From Pseudoalteromonas sp. OOF1S-7 (GTDB taxonomy: Bacteria; Pseudomonadota; Gammaproteobacteria; Enterobacterales; Alteromonadaceae), in NCBI RefSeq assembly GCF_022347765.1, contig NZ_JAKRFZ010000021.1, positions 1 through 64,000 on the forward strand: a stretch of DNA of 64,000 nucleotides, in the 5' to 3' direction. Numbering within the stretch: position 1 is the stretch's first letter; each line of letters starts with the position of its first letter. A model generated the notes under the pieces. That model was given only the letters and a program-made list of their open reading frames with translations. It searched no databases and was not told where the DNA came from. A program made the position numbers and the translations under genes. This document shows, piece by piece, positions 1 to 7,003 of the stretch.

Positions 1-53
1 GTCCCTGCGCTCATCTCAATGAGCTGCGAAGCGTTGCTTCGGTCTCATTTCGT

Positions 54-82
54 CCATGTGAAAGTAGGACATTGCCAAGCAC
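54..82 (+). pseudogene. Fragment resembling the 3' end of 5S rRNA
   Basis: About 27 bases (ccatgtgaaagtaggaca onward) match the conserved 3' strand of bacterial 5S rRNA, and an intrinsic terminator follows some 70 bases later, as after an rRNA operon. The sequence before it (1-53) does not look like 5S: it holds two small hairpins (GCTCA/TGAGC at 10-25 and GAAGC/GCTTC at 28-40) instead of the expected 5S helices. I read it as a truncated or rearranged copy; the window start prevents seeing more. Confidence 0.35.
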
Positions 83-149
83 CTATTTAAAGGTCGACGA
101 AAGACATTCATCCATGAATATCATCGATATTTGTACCTCCTTGTACATC

Positions 150-180
150 AAAGCCCGATTCGAAAGAGTCGGGCTTTTTT
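150..180 (+). terminator. Rho-independent terminator after the 5S-like fragment
   Basis: A 10-bp stem (AGCCCGATTC/GAGTCGGGCT) closed by a GAAA tetraloop is followed by six Ts. This is a strong intrinsic terminator on the + strand. A weaker, decayed look-alike sits at 331-361, which suggests a duplicated and degraded rRNA-operon end. Confidence 0.8.
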
Positions 181-233
181 GCTATGTGTGATTTAAAAAA
201 GTTGCGTAACTTTCCGATCATAAAGCCCACACT

Positions 234-330
234 AGCGTCATCCCGCACTTGATGCGGGATCTTCTAACAGGCCACACCGAGAGCATGAGCTGCACTGAGA
301 TCCGACAATTGTTATCAGGCTCCGAACAAT
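234..330. repeat. Palindromic intergenic element (CCCGCA/TGCGGG type)
   Basis: Bases 245-261 form the hairpin CCCGCA-CTTGA-TGCGGG preceded by cgtcat and followed by gatctt. Some 45 bases later there is agatccgacaattgttatca, which resembles the second half of a dispersed inverted-repeat element common in intergenic regions of marine gammaproteobacteria. The family assignment is from memory. The rest of 182-480 holds no gene I can support. Confidence 0.4.
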
Positions 331-480
331 AAAAGGTCGAATCGAACGAGGTCGGCTTTTTGCGTTTAAGTCCCTCAGTAACAGCTAAGCCAGCTCTTTT
401 CATCTTTCGAGCTAAAGCACGGCTTGCACGACAGTACTTTCACTCAAGCGCTTACATTGCTCTGTACGCAATGACCCGTT

Positions 481-702
481 ATGATGGGCGTTGGTTGCCG
501 TGGTTCTGAGCTGATTGTGTCTTTATATTTAATTGTTCTCTTTATTATTTTTGCCCTGTTTGGTTGTGCTTCCACATACCTGGTGAAGTTTATTTATTGC
601 TATTGGGTAAAGAAGCGAATTGAAGTCCGGTATGTATGGCGGGCATGTCTGTGTGCTTTGCTCATTATACCCATTTCGTTGCTCAGTCAGTGGCTAGTTT
701 AG
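481..702 (+). CDS. Possible small two-helix membrane protein
   Basis: A 73-residue open frame encodes two hydrophobic segments (about residues 11-37 and 54-71) separated by a basic loop (VKKRIEVRYVWR). The composition is that of a small inner-membrane protein and it ends neatly before a hairpin at 709-736. There is no good ribosome-binding site before the ATG and I recognise no family. It may be a genuine small protein or a chance frame in an otherwise empty interval. Confidence 0.3.
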   Translation: MMGVGCRGSELIVSLYLIVLFIIFALFGCASTYLVKFIYCYWVKKRIEVRYVWRACLCALLIIPISLLSQWLV

Positions 703-708
703 AGCAGA

Positions 709-736
709 CTGCCAGACGGTATTAGCGCTCTGGCAG
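709..736. other. Hairpin between converging gene ends
   Basis: A perfect 8-bp inverted repeat (CTGCCAGA/TCTGGCAG) with a 12-base loop lies between the stop of the small + strand frame and the stop of the lipoprotein gene on the - strand. It has no T run on either side, so it would be at most a weak terminator. Confidence 0.4.
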
Positions 737-760
737 CTAAGCTGAGGCGTTATGAGGCGG

Positions 761-1138
761 TTACTTCAGCGTGATTGCCTGGCATTCACTATTGATACAT
801 AGAGCCTGTATGGGCAGCACTTGTTTGCAAACCTCACTGGGTGGAGTCTGTTGGTTAATAGCTTGCTCTTTTTGCGTAATGGTCATCGCCATTTGCTCGA
901 CTTGAGTTTCATCAACATTACGCACCGAATACACAACATACTGACTTGGCCCGCCGCAGGTTTGCCGCTCACCGACTCCGATCACTTTACATTGAAAGCT
1001 CGCATCACATCCTTTATCTGCCACTAACTCTGTCAGTGCCTGATTATCATCATCGTGGTTGTGTGGTGTAGTCTGAGTGCTACTACAAGCACTGAGTAAG
1101 CCTGTCAGTAAAAAAAGCGCCAAACACTGATACTTCAT
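761..1138 (-). CDS. Cysteine-rich lipoprotein, paralogue of its upstream neighbour
   Basis: The 125-residue product starts with a lipoprotein signal peptide ending in the lipobox LLSAC, so it should be lipid-anchored in the envelope. The mature part holds spaced cysteines and a CGGPSQYVVYS motif that recurs almost exactly in the next gene upstream (CGGPSDYVIFS), with the same order of flanking cysteines (CDxxxQC before, SxC and CxxxxC after). The ATG is preceded by AGGAATTTCG, a good ribosome-binding site, nine bases after the neighbour's stop. The cysteines probably form disulfides in the periplasm. I know no function for this domain; the pair probably arose by tandem duplication. Confidence 0.75.
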   Translation of the reverse strand: MKYQCLALFLLTGLLSACSSTQTTPHNHDDDNQALTELVADKGCDASFQCKVIGVGERQTCGGPSQYVVYSVRNVDETQVEQMAMTITQKEQAINQQTPPSEVCKQVLPIQALCINSECQAITLK

Positions 1139-1146
1139 CGAAATTC

Positions 1147-1716
1147 CTAGTAGGTTGCCTGGTTTGAATGCTCGAGTTTAACACATTTATTGTTTACGCA
1201 CTGAGTCGCGGGTGCGGCCAAGTGCTGACAGATGCTGATCATCTTATTTTTGGCATTATAGGTCGCTTCAGCATGAGTAAGCTGGTCGGCCAGTTCTTTC
1301 ACCTTGTTGGGATCGGCTGTTTTTGTTGAGAAAATCACATAATCTGATGGACCTCCACAGGCACGGCTTCCCACAGGGAGCACTTGGCACTGGGTGGTGG
1401 TGTCGCACTCTTTGTCTTTGGTCATAAACTTCAGATAGGCGCGTTGATTCTTCAGACCAGCTTCGGTGATGGCGTCTTTGTCTATGTGGGCAATGGGCTC
1501 CGCTTTATGGACTTTGTCTGCGGGTGAAGGTTTGCTATGACCAACATCATGGCGCGCCGCCGCCTTTGTTTGTAACTTGGCAGGTGCGACAGCACGACTT
1601 TCTGAGCTACTCTGTTGATTGCTCGCTGTTTCCTCGTTGTTTTGGGGTTCACTATGCGAGGCATTACAGCCTGCGATGAATAACAAACTACATAGAGAAA
1701 GTGTAAACGCGTTCAT
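1147..1716 (-). CDS. Cysteine-rich lipoprotein with CGGPS motif
   Basis: I chose the ATG at 1716 over a longer frame opening at 1785 because it gives a clean lipoprotein signal peptide with lipobox FIAGC at about residue 17 and has AGGA just upstream. The 189-residue product has a low-complexity linker rich in Ala, Ser and Lys (about residues 20-85) followed by a roughly 90-residue cysteine domain shared with the downstream gene. It follows fumC after a 90-base gap that holds a strong hairpin, so it may be transcribed partly from the Fur-controlled promoter and partly from its own. Function unknown. Confidence 0.75.
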   Translation of the reverse strand: MNAFTLSLCSLLFIAGCNASHSEPQNNEETASNQQSSSESRAVAPAKLQTKAAARHDVGHSKPSPADKVHKAEPIAHIDKDAITEAGLKNQRAYLKFMTKDKECDTTTQCQVLPVGSRACGGPSDYVIFSTKTADPNKVKELADQLTHAEATYNAKNKMISICQHLAAPATQCVNNKCVKLEHSNQATY

Positions 1717-1774
1717 ATCTGATCCTGTTAATTTTTCTTCCAGTGTGCCGCGCTTTTTCTCCAGATACAAGAGG

Positions 1775-1801
1775 CCACGCGCCAATATAACTGGCGCGTG
1801 G
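1775..1801 (-). terminator. Hairpin after fumC
   Basis: A perfect 10-bp inverted repeat (CCACGCGCCA/TGGCGCGTGG) with a 7-base AT-rich loop lies directly after the fumC stop. On the - strand it is followed by cctcttgt rather than a clean T run, so it could attenuate rather than fully stop transcription into the two lipoprotein genes. Confidence 0.55.
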
Positions 1802-1806
1802 TGTGG

Positions 1807-3183
1807 TTATAGACCGCCGGAGGTGAGTTTTTGTGGGTCCAGTAATTCGCGTAACCTGGTTTCACTTAGGTCGGTATGTTCTGCTGCAACTTCAATGATA
1901 GGGCGACCCTGCTGATAGGCTTGTTTGGCAATATAAGCGGCCTTCTCATATCCGATCACCGGATTTAGCGCGGTTACCAGAATTGGGTTGCGGGTCAGCG
2001 CTCGTTGTAAACTGGTTTCGTTGACCTTGAAGGTGGCAATGGCTTTGTCAGCAAGCAAAAGGGACATATTTGCCAGTAACTCGATACTTTGCAGGATATT
2101 GTAGGCAATGACCGGCAGCATAACGTTAAGTTCAAAGTTACCAGACTGACCCGCCACTGTGATAGTCGCATCATTGCCAATTACCTGAGCACTGACCATG
2201 GCTGCAGCTTCCGGGATCACCGGGTTGACCTTACCTGGCATAATCGACGAGCCGGGTTGTAATGCTTGCAGTTCTATTTCGCTTAACCCGGCCAGTGGGC
2301 CTGAATTCATCCAGCGCAGATCGTTTGCGATTTTCATATTCGCCACGGCCAGCGTTTTTAACTGACCTGACAACGCCACAATGGCATCTTGTGACCCTAT
2401 GTTATAAAAAAAGTTTTTGCTGGGCGTAAAGCGGATCCCAACATTACTACTTAAATAGTTGTTAAAAGTAGCGGCGAAACGCGCATCGGCGTTTACACCA
2501 GTGCCAACTGCGGTGCCGCCCTGGCCAAGCTCATAGATCTTTTCCAGTGCCTGTACGATGCCCTCACAGGCAGAGTCGACTTGATGCTGCCAGCCACTGA
2601 GTGTCTGTGCAAAGGTGACTGGCATAGCATCCATTAAATGTGTACGGCCTGTTTTAACTAAATGACCGACTTCTTTACTTTTGCGTTCAATGGTCTGAGA
2701 CAAATGTTTCAGTGCTGGCAGTAATTCGTATACGGCAAGTATAGCGCTACTGACATGAATGGTGGTGGGGATCACATCATTGGAGCTTTGCCCCATGTTG
2801 ACATGGTCATTGGGATGAATTGTCTCGCCGCTGATCTGGCTGGCCAGGGAGGCAATGACCTCGTTGGCATTCATATTCGAGCTAGTGCCTGAGCCGGTTT
2901 GAAATACGTCGACAGGAAACTGCGACAAGTGATCGCCATCAATGATCTGCTGACAGGCGGCAACGATGGCCTGAGCCTGATGTAATGGTAAATGCCCTAG
3001 CTCCTGATTTGATTCTGCTGCGGCCTGCTTAATATACGCCAGGGCGCGGATGAAGCTGCCAGGCAGTGTCAGACCACTGACGGGGAAATTATTGATAGCG
3101 CGTTGAGTTTGCGCCTGATAAAGCGCATCTTGTGGTACGTCTAACACGCCCATACTATCTGAAACTTGACGAAATTCGCTCAT
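1807..3183 (-). CDS. fumC: Class II fumarate hydratase
   Basis: The 458-residue protein has the full length of FumC and its signature GSSIMPGKVNPV at about residues 311-322, plus GSGTSSNMNANE near residue 100 and GRTHLMDAMP near 185. It converts fumarate and L-malate in the TCA cycle without an iron-sulfur cluster, unlike class I fumarases. An AGGAG ribosome-binding site precedes the ATG by five bases. It lies 8 bases after the fagA-like gene, downstream of a Fur box, so it is likely to be induced when iron is scarce and the iron-dependent fumarase fails. That logic is known from Pseudomonas; here it is inferred from the operator sequence and the gene order. Confidence 0.95.
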   Translation of the reverse strand: MSEFRQVSDSMGVLDVPQDALYQAQTQRAINNFPVSGLTLPGSFIRALAYIKQAAAESNQELGHLPLHQAQAIVAACQQIIDGDHLSQFPVDVFQTGSGTSSNMNANEVIASLASQISGETIHPNDHVNMGQSSNDVIPTTIHVSSAILAVYELLPALKHLSQTIERKSKEVGHLVKTGRTHLMDAMPVTFAQTLSGWQHQVDSACEGIVQALEKIYELGQGGTAVGTGVNADARFAATFNNYLSSNVGIRFTPSKNFFYNIGSQDAIVALSGQLKTLAVANMKIANDLRWMNSGPLAGLSEIELQALQPGSSIMPGKVNPVIPEAAAMVSAQVIGNDATITVAGQSGNFELNVMLPVIAYNILQSIELLANMSLLLADKAIATFKVNETSLQRALTRNPILVTALNPVIGYEKAAYIAKQAYQQGRPIIEVAAEHTDLSETRLRELLDPQKLTSGGL

Positions 3184-3191
3184 AACAACTC

Positions 3192-3563
3192 CTAGCTGTA
3201 CGGATTAAATTCATGGCTGATGATCCTGGCTTCCCGCTCAAGCAGGTAGAATTTGTGTAATCCCCTGCGCCTTGCTTTGTAATAACGTTTTAAAGCGAGC
3301 AGTGGTTTATAAATTTGCTCCAGACATTGTTGTCTGATGCAGGTATGGATCAAGGGATCAGCAATGTGGTTAAGCAACTCAAAGAATATTCGTCTGAGGT
3401 ACAGCTCCTGTAACAAGGCACAGGATTGTCGCTCGTACCATTTAGCTATCTCACAGCCCGCGCGGATAAACTCAGCGACCTGCTGGGGTGCGTCAAGGTG
3501 AGGACGCGTGCAGTGTGCATTAAGATGCGGCTTAAAGTTGATAAGCGCAAGCGGTGTTAGCAT
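3192..3563 (-). CDS. fagA: FagA-like protein of the iron-starvation fumC operon
   Basis: The 123-residue protein is basic and helix-rich, with an aromatic C-terminal half (KRYYKARRRGLHKFYLLERE). Size, character and position immediately before fumC and behind a Fur box match FagA, the Fur-associated gene of the Pseudomonas fagA-fumC-orfX-sodA operon. No sodA follows here; two lipoprotein genes do. The ATG has AAGGA about nine bases upstream. The biochemical role of FagA is unknown to me. Naming leans on context as much as on sequence. Confidence 0.7.
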   Translation of the reverse strand: MLTPLALINFKPHLNAHCTRPHLDAPQQVAEFIRAGCEIAKWYERQSCALLQELYLRRIFFELLNHIADPLIHTCIRQQCLEQIYKPLLALKRYYKARRRGLHKFYLLEREARIISHEFNPYS

Positions 3564-3578
3564 AGTGAAGTATCCTTT

Positions 3579-3609
3579 AGTGTAACGATAATAATTATCA
3601 TTACACTAA
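3579..3609 (-). promoter_or_regulatory. Fur box upstream of fagA-fumC
   Basis: The core gataataattatcatta closely matches the Fur consensus GATAATGATAATCATTATC and sits inside a longer dyad whose outer arms are TAGTGTAA and TTACACTA. It lies 16 bases before the fagA start codon on the - strand, overlapping the expected promoter. Fur with Fe(II) would repress here, giving expression in iron limitation. Confidence 0.85.
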
Positions 3610-3655
3610 AGCGTAAGGTTAGCAAGTCTGAATTAATAACTGGGTGATTAACCGC

Positions 3656-3832
3656 CTAGTTATAGCCAAGTAAAAACTGCTCGGCTGTCTTTTCTCGCTC
3701 CTGCTCCGGGCTGATCAGGATGTTTGCGACTTCCTGACAGTATTTTTTGTTTTCTAATAAATTAGGTTCTGCTTCCGTGTCTATCAGACCACGGCTTTGT
3801 AGTGGGGTTTGAGAAAGATCTGAAGTTGTCAT
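3656..3832 (-). CDS. Small hypothetical protein, 58 residues
   Basis: A longer frame opens at 3991, but the ATG at 3832 is preceded by GGAG at proper spacing and the upstream residues look random, so I start it here. The product is acidic and hydrophilic, with no signal peptide or membrane segment; it contains SPEQEREKTAEQFLLGYN at the C-terminus. It is divergent from the methyltransferase gene and lies upstream of the Fur box. I do not recognise it. Confidence 0.5.
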   Translation of the reverse strand: MTTSDLSQTPLQSRGLIDTEAEPNLLENKKYCQEVANILISPEQEREKTAEQFLLGYN

Positions 3833-4006
3833 AATGTGCTCCAAGCGTTGTGTCGAAATTTCAGTATAGACAATGCATGCTTTATACCAAGGATAAAAGC
3901 GTATATTTTTTATATGTTTAACTATATGCAATCTCAAATGACTTGCTTTTTGGTGATAAGGTTGCCTCAATAGAGCGCAAACTTGGATCATCGAGGTGCA
4001 TTAGCT

Positions 4007-4600
4007 ATGGAAAAACCTTTCTCACAGGCGTGCGAAAACAATAAACACCCCATACTTGAGAAAATACGGCCCTATGTCAGCGAGGTGGAGTTGGTGCTGG
4101 AAGTCGGCTCAGGCACCGGGCAGCATGCCGCGTTTTTTGCCAGGGCACTGCCTCATTTAGAATGGCAGTGCAGTGATCTGGCGATCAATCATGCCGGGAT
4201 ATTAATGTGGTGCGAAGACAGTGGGGCCACTAATTTGCCAGCACCACTCGCGCTCGACTTATCATCCACGCCCTGGCCGGTAAACGAGGTCCCGGCGATC
4301 TATACGGCGAACACCTTGCACATAGTGTCTGAAGCATTAGTTGAGGCTTTTTTTGTCGGGGTTAAGCAGCACCTGGCGAGCGGGGGAGTACTGATGATAT
4401 ACGGCCCGTTTAATTACCAGAGCCAGTTTACCTCTGCCAGCAACCAGGAATTTGATGCGTTTTTGCGCAGTCGTGATCCCGACAGTGGGATCCGCGATAT
4501 AGAGTGGATCTGCGCGCTAGCAAAAAGTGCAGCTCTGACGTTACACGCAGACAATACGATGCCAGCGAACAATCGATTATTGATCTTTAAACGGCAGTGA
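4007..4600 (+). CDS. DUF938-family SAM-dependent methyltransferase
   Basis: The 197-residue protein begins with KPFSQACENNKHPIL, typical of the DUF938 family, and carries the Rossmann methyltransferase motif I, LEVGSGTGQHAAFFA (about residues 31-45). A TTG at 3983 would add eight residues, but the ATG at 4007 has GAGG ten bases upstream. The substrate is unknown. Its 3' end overlaps the convergent gene by 24 bases. The family call is confident, the role is not. Confidence 0.85.
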   Translation: MEKPFSQACENNKHPILEKIRPYVSEVELVLEVGSGTGQHAAFFARALPHLEWQCSDLAINHAGILMWCEDSGATNLPAPLALDLSSTPWPVNEVPAIYTANTLHIVSEALVEAFFVGVKQHLASGGVLMIYGPFNYQSQFTSASNQEFDAFLRSRDPDSGIRDIEWICALAKSAALTLHADNTMPANNRLLIFKRQ

Positions 4601-5704
4601 GGCTTCGCACTGGCTGCGATAAACGGCCATATGGGCTTGCTCGCGAGTCAGGTAGTCCCTGATTGCTAAGGCAAAATCAGGGTGGCAGATGTGGTGGTAA
4701 GAGTAAGTGATGAGCGGCTCGAAACCACGTGCCAGCTTATGCTCCCCCTGTGCGCCCGCATCAAAGCGGGCTAACCCGTGGCGGATGGCATACTCTATGC
4801 CCTGGTAATAGCACAACTCAAAGTGCAAATGAGCATGACTTTGCAAGGCGCCCCAGTAGCGCCCGTACAGCGTATTCTGGTCGTGCAAATATAAACTGGC
4901 TGCGACTATCTTGTCGTGCTCAATCGCACACACAATGGCAACCTGACTTGCCATTGTGTCAAAGATACGCTGAAAGAATGTTTCATTCAGATAACCCTGA
5001 TGCCCTGAGCGTTTCAGGTAGGTGATGGCATAGCACTGATAAAATGCCTGGCGTATTTCATCACTGATCTCGGCGCCCTGATACCAGCGAATGGTTAATG
5101 CCTGACAGGCTACCGTTTTTCGCTCTTTTTTGATGGTTTTGCGCTTGCGCGATGTCATCGCATTTAAAAAGTCATCAAACTGAGTATAGCCATGATTTTT
5201 CCAGTGAAACTGGACGCCAATACGTTCCATCAGCGACTGACTTTGCCAGCCTGAACAGTGTGTCGGGAAGTTGATATGCCACCCCGACCAGCGCTGTTGC
5301 CCGGCCGCTTCATGCAGCGCCGCCGTGATATAGTCATACAAGGCACCAGGCACGGGTTGGCTGGATAAAATGCGACTGCCGACCACGGGTGTAAAGGGAA
5401 TGGCACAGATCCACTTTGGGTAATAAGCCAGTTGATGACGCTCATACGCTTCAGCCCAGGCCCAGTCGAAAACATACTCGCCATAGGAATGTAGCTTGAT
5501 ATAGCCTGGCAACAACGCAATCAACGCACCGTTGTCATAAACGCTCAGGTGATAAGGCAGCCAGCCAGTTTCCTCGCCAACACAGCCACTGAGCTCCAGC
5601 GCTTCGAGCCAGTTCAGGCTGCTAAAAGGAGATTCGCCTGACAAACTTGCGCGCTCGCTATCGGTGAGCGCAGCAAGACCGGTAATAAAGCGATGTTGAT
5701 ACAT
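4577..5704 (-). CDS. FemAB/GNAT-like protein (DUF482 family)
   Basis: The 375-residue product matches the family named peptidogalycan biosynthesis/recognition (DUF482, acyl-CoA N-acyltransferase fold): aromatic-rich N-terminal half with FDWAWAEAYERH, then MTSRKRKTIKKERKTV and a C-terminal GRYWGALQSHAHLHFELCYYQGI. Members are thought to transfer acyl or aminoacyl groups; the substrate is not established. It starts three bases after the hydrolase stop, making it the third gene of an operon with the hybrid kinase. Confidence 0.8.
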   Translation of the reverse strand: MYQHRFITGLAALTDSERASLSGESPFSSLNWLEALELSGCVGEETGWLPYHLSVYDNGALIALLPGYIKLHSYGEYVFDWAWAEAYERHQLAYYPKWICAIPFTPVVGSRILSSQPVPGALYDYITAALHEAAGQQRWSGWHINFPTHCSGWQSQSLMERIGVQFHWKNHGYTQFDDFLNAMTSRKRKTIKKERKTVACQALTIRWYQGAEISDEIRQAFYQCYAITYLKRSGHQGYLNETFFQRIFDTMASQVAIVCAIEHDKIVAASLYLHDQNTLYGRYWGALQSHAHLHFELCYYQGIEYAIRHGLARFDAGAQGEHKLARGFEPLITYSYHHICHPDFALAIRDYLTREQAHMAVYRSQCEASLPFKDQ

Positions 5705-5707
5705 AGA

Positions 5708-7003
5708 TTATTGCATTGCCTTGTGTAAAAACGTAATCAGCTGGGTGAGCATAGGGTCATAATCCGGATTGAAGGAAACCCTAACCAGAGGGCGGTGTTG
5801 CGCCAGGTTTACCTCACTGCGCTCACCAAAGTAGGGTTTATCCGTGGTTTTGCAGTCAGTAAATGCCGCTGTGTCATCCAGATAGGCATCACAGTTACGA
5901 AATATCCCTGTTGCACCATAGTACGTGTGCTCGGGTGGATTTAACAAACCAATGTGAGACATATCAATCACCCCATCCAGCATGGCGACTTCAGTGACAT
6001 TGATCGAGTCCGGGAGCGCGGCAATGGGCGTAGGCGCGTAAACTCGTAACGCCAGTGGTGCAGTGTGTGTCTGTGCCCAGCGTGAAAGCAACTGATATGT
6101 GCTTTGACTATTAATCGTGGCATCGACATCGCTGGCGATTACCAGTGTGGGCAGTGAAGCCGGTAACCGGGCTTCTCGCATGTCGGCCATGGCTTGTTCT
6201 ACCAGGGTGACGGCATGTAGTGGAAACGACTCATATTTCGCAAGGTCGAGATCGGCGCCTTTGTCCACCCAGTCAACCCAGGGGAGCCAGTCCAGCCACT
6301 TTGCCAGCCAGGCTACCTTGCTGTGGCTTTGCGTTGCCGGCGCGACCAGAACCAGTGCTGCCAGGTTATCGGGTCGACGGGCTGCAATCTCTGCGGTTGC
6401 CAGCGCAGCACCAGTTGAGTAGCCCAAGACCGTAAATTCGCTGTAATCACTGGCTGTGCGCGAAATGGCATAGCGTACATGTTGCTTCCAGTCGCGGTAA
6501 TCTACCTCTTTTAGGTCGCTGGCTGCAGTGCCGTGACCGGGCAGGAGCATGGTTCTGACATCAAAACCTTGTGCATACAGATCAGCCGCTAGAGAGTGAA
6601 AGGTAAAGGGCGAATCAGTCAGTCCATGGATCAATAGCACAGCTCTTTGGTTATTAGGATGTGTTAATTCAAATGGGGCAACATAGTCTGCTACTTGTGT
6701 TGGCTTACCAGGCAACAGCGCAGAGACTCCGGTTGTCAGCTCGCAGCTGAGTGTCGCTTTGGGGTTGCGAGCTGAAATCATTGCCCGGGCAGAGCGAATA
6801 TACGCTGAGTACGACTGCGCCTCGGGAATATCCTGCACGGCAGTCCCGGTTTCATTGGCGAAACGATAGCTGCCTTGTTGTGCATCGACCTGATAGCGTG
6901 ATAGATCTGTCAGCAGGCTTTGACATGTTTGTGCCTGTACAGACATGGCTCCCAGCTGAGTCAACGTGATCGTTATGGCAAAGAGCAATCCTTTTTTAAT
7001 CAT
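5708..7003 (-). CDS. Secreted alpha/beta hydrolase (esterase/lipase-like)
   Basis: I place the start at the ATG at 7003, which overlaps the kinase stop as ATGA and begins a good signal peptide (MIKKGLLFAITITLTQ..., cleavage near SVQA-QT). The mature protein has an alpha/beta hydrolase core: oxyanion loop LLIHGLTDSPFTF, GHGTAASD, and nucleophile elbow GYSTG. It resembles periplasmic or exported carboxylesterases and monoacylglycerol lipases. Translation is probably coupled to the upstream hybrid kinase, so the sensor may share its envelope context. Substrate unknown. Confidence 0.8.
   Translation of the reverse strand: MIKKGLLFAITITLTQLGAMSVQAQTCQSLLTDLSRYQVDAQQGSYRFANETGTAVQDIPEAQSYSAYIRSARAMISARNPKATLSCELTTGVSALLPGKPTQVADYVAPFELTHPNNQRAVLLIHGLTDSPFTFHSLAADLYAQGFDVRTMLLPGHGTAASDLKEVDYRDWKQHVRYAISRTASDYSEFTVLGYSTGAALATAEIAARRPDNLAALVLVAPATQSHSKVAWLAKWLDWLPWVDWVDKGADLDLAKYESFPLHAVTLVEQAMADMREARLPASLPTLVIASDVDATINSQSTYQLLSRWAQTHTAPLALRVYAPTPIAALPDSINVTEVAMLDGVIDMSHIGLLNPPEHTYYGATGIFRNCDAYLDDTAAFTDCKTTDKPYFGERSEVNLAQHRPLVRVSFNPDYDPMLTQLITFLHKAMQ

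Noticed and set aside
331..361. Second terminator in the first 400 bases
   Set aside because: Stem is broken by mismatches; treated only as a decayed copy of the first one.
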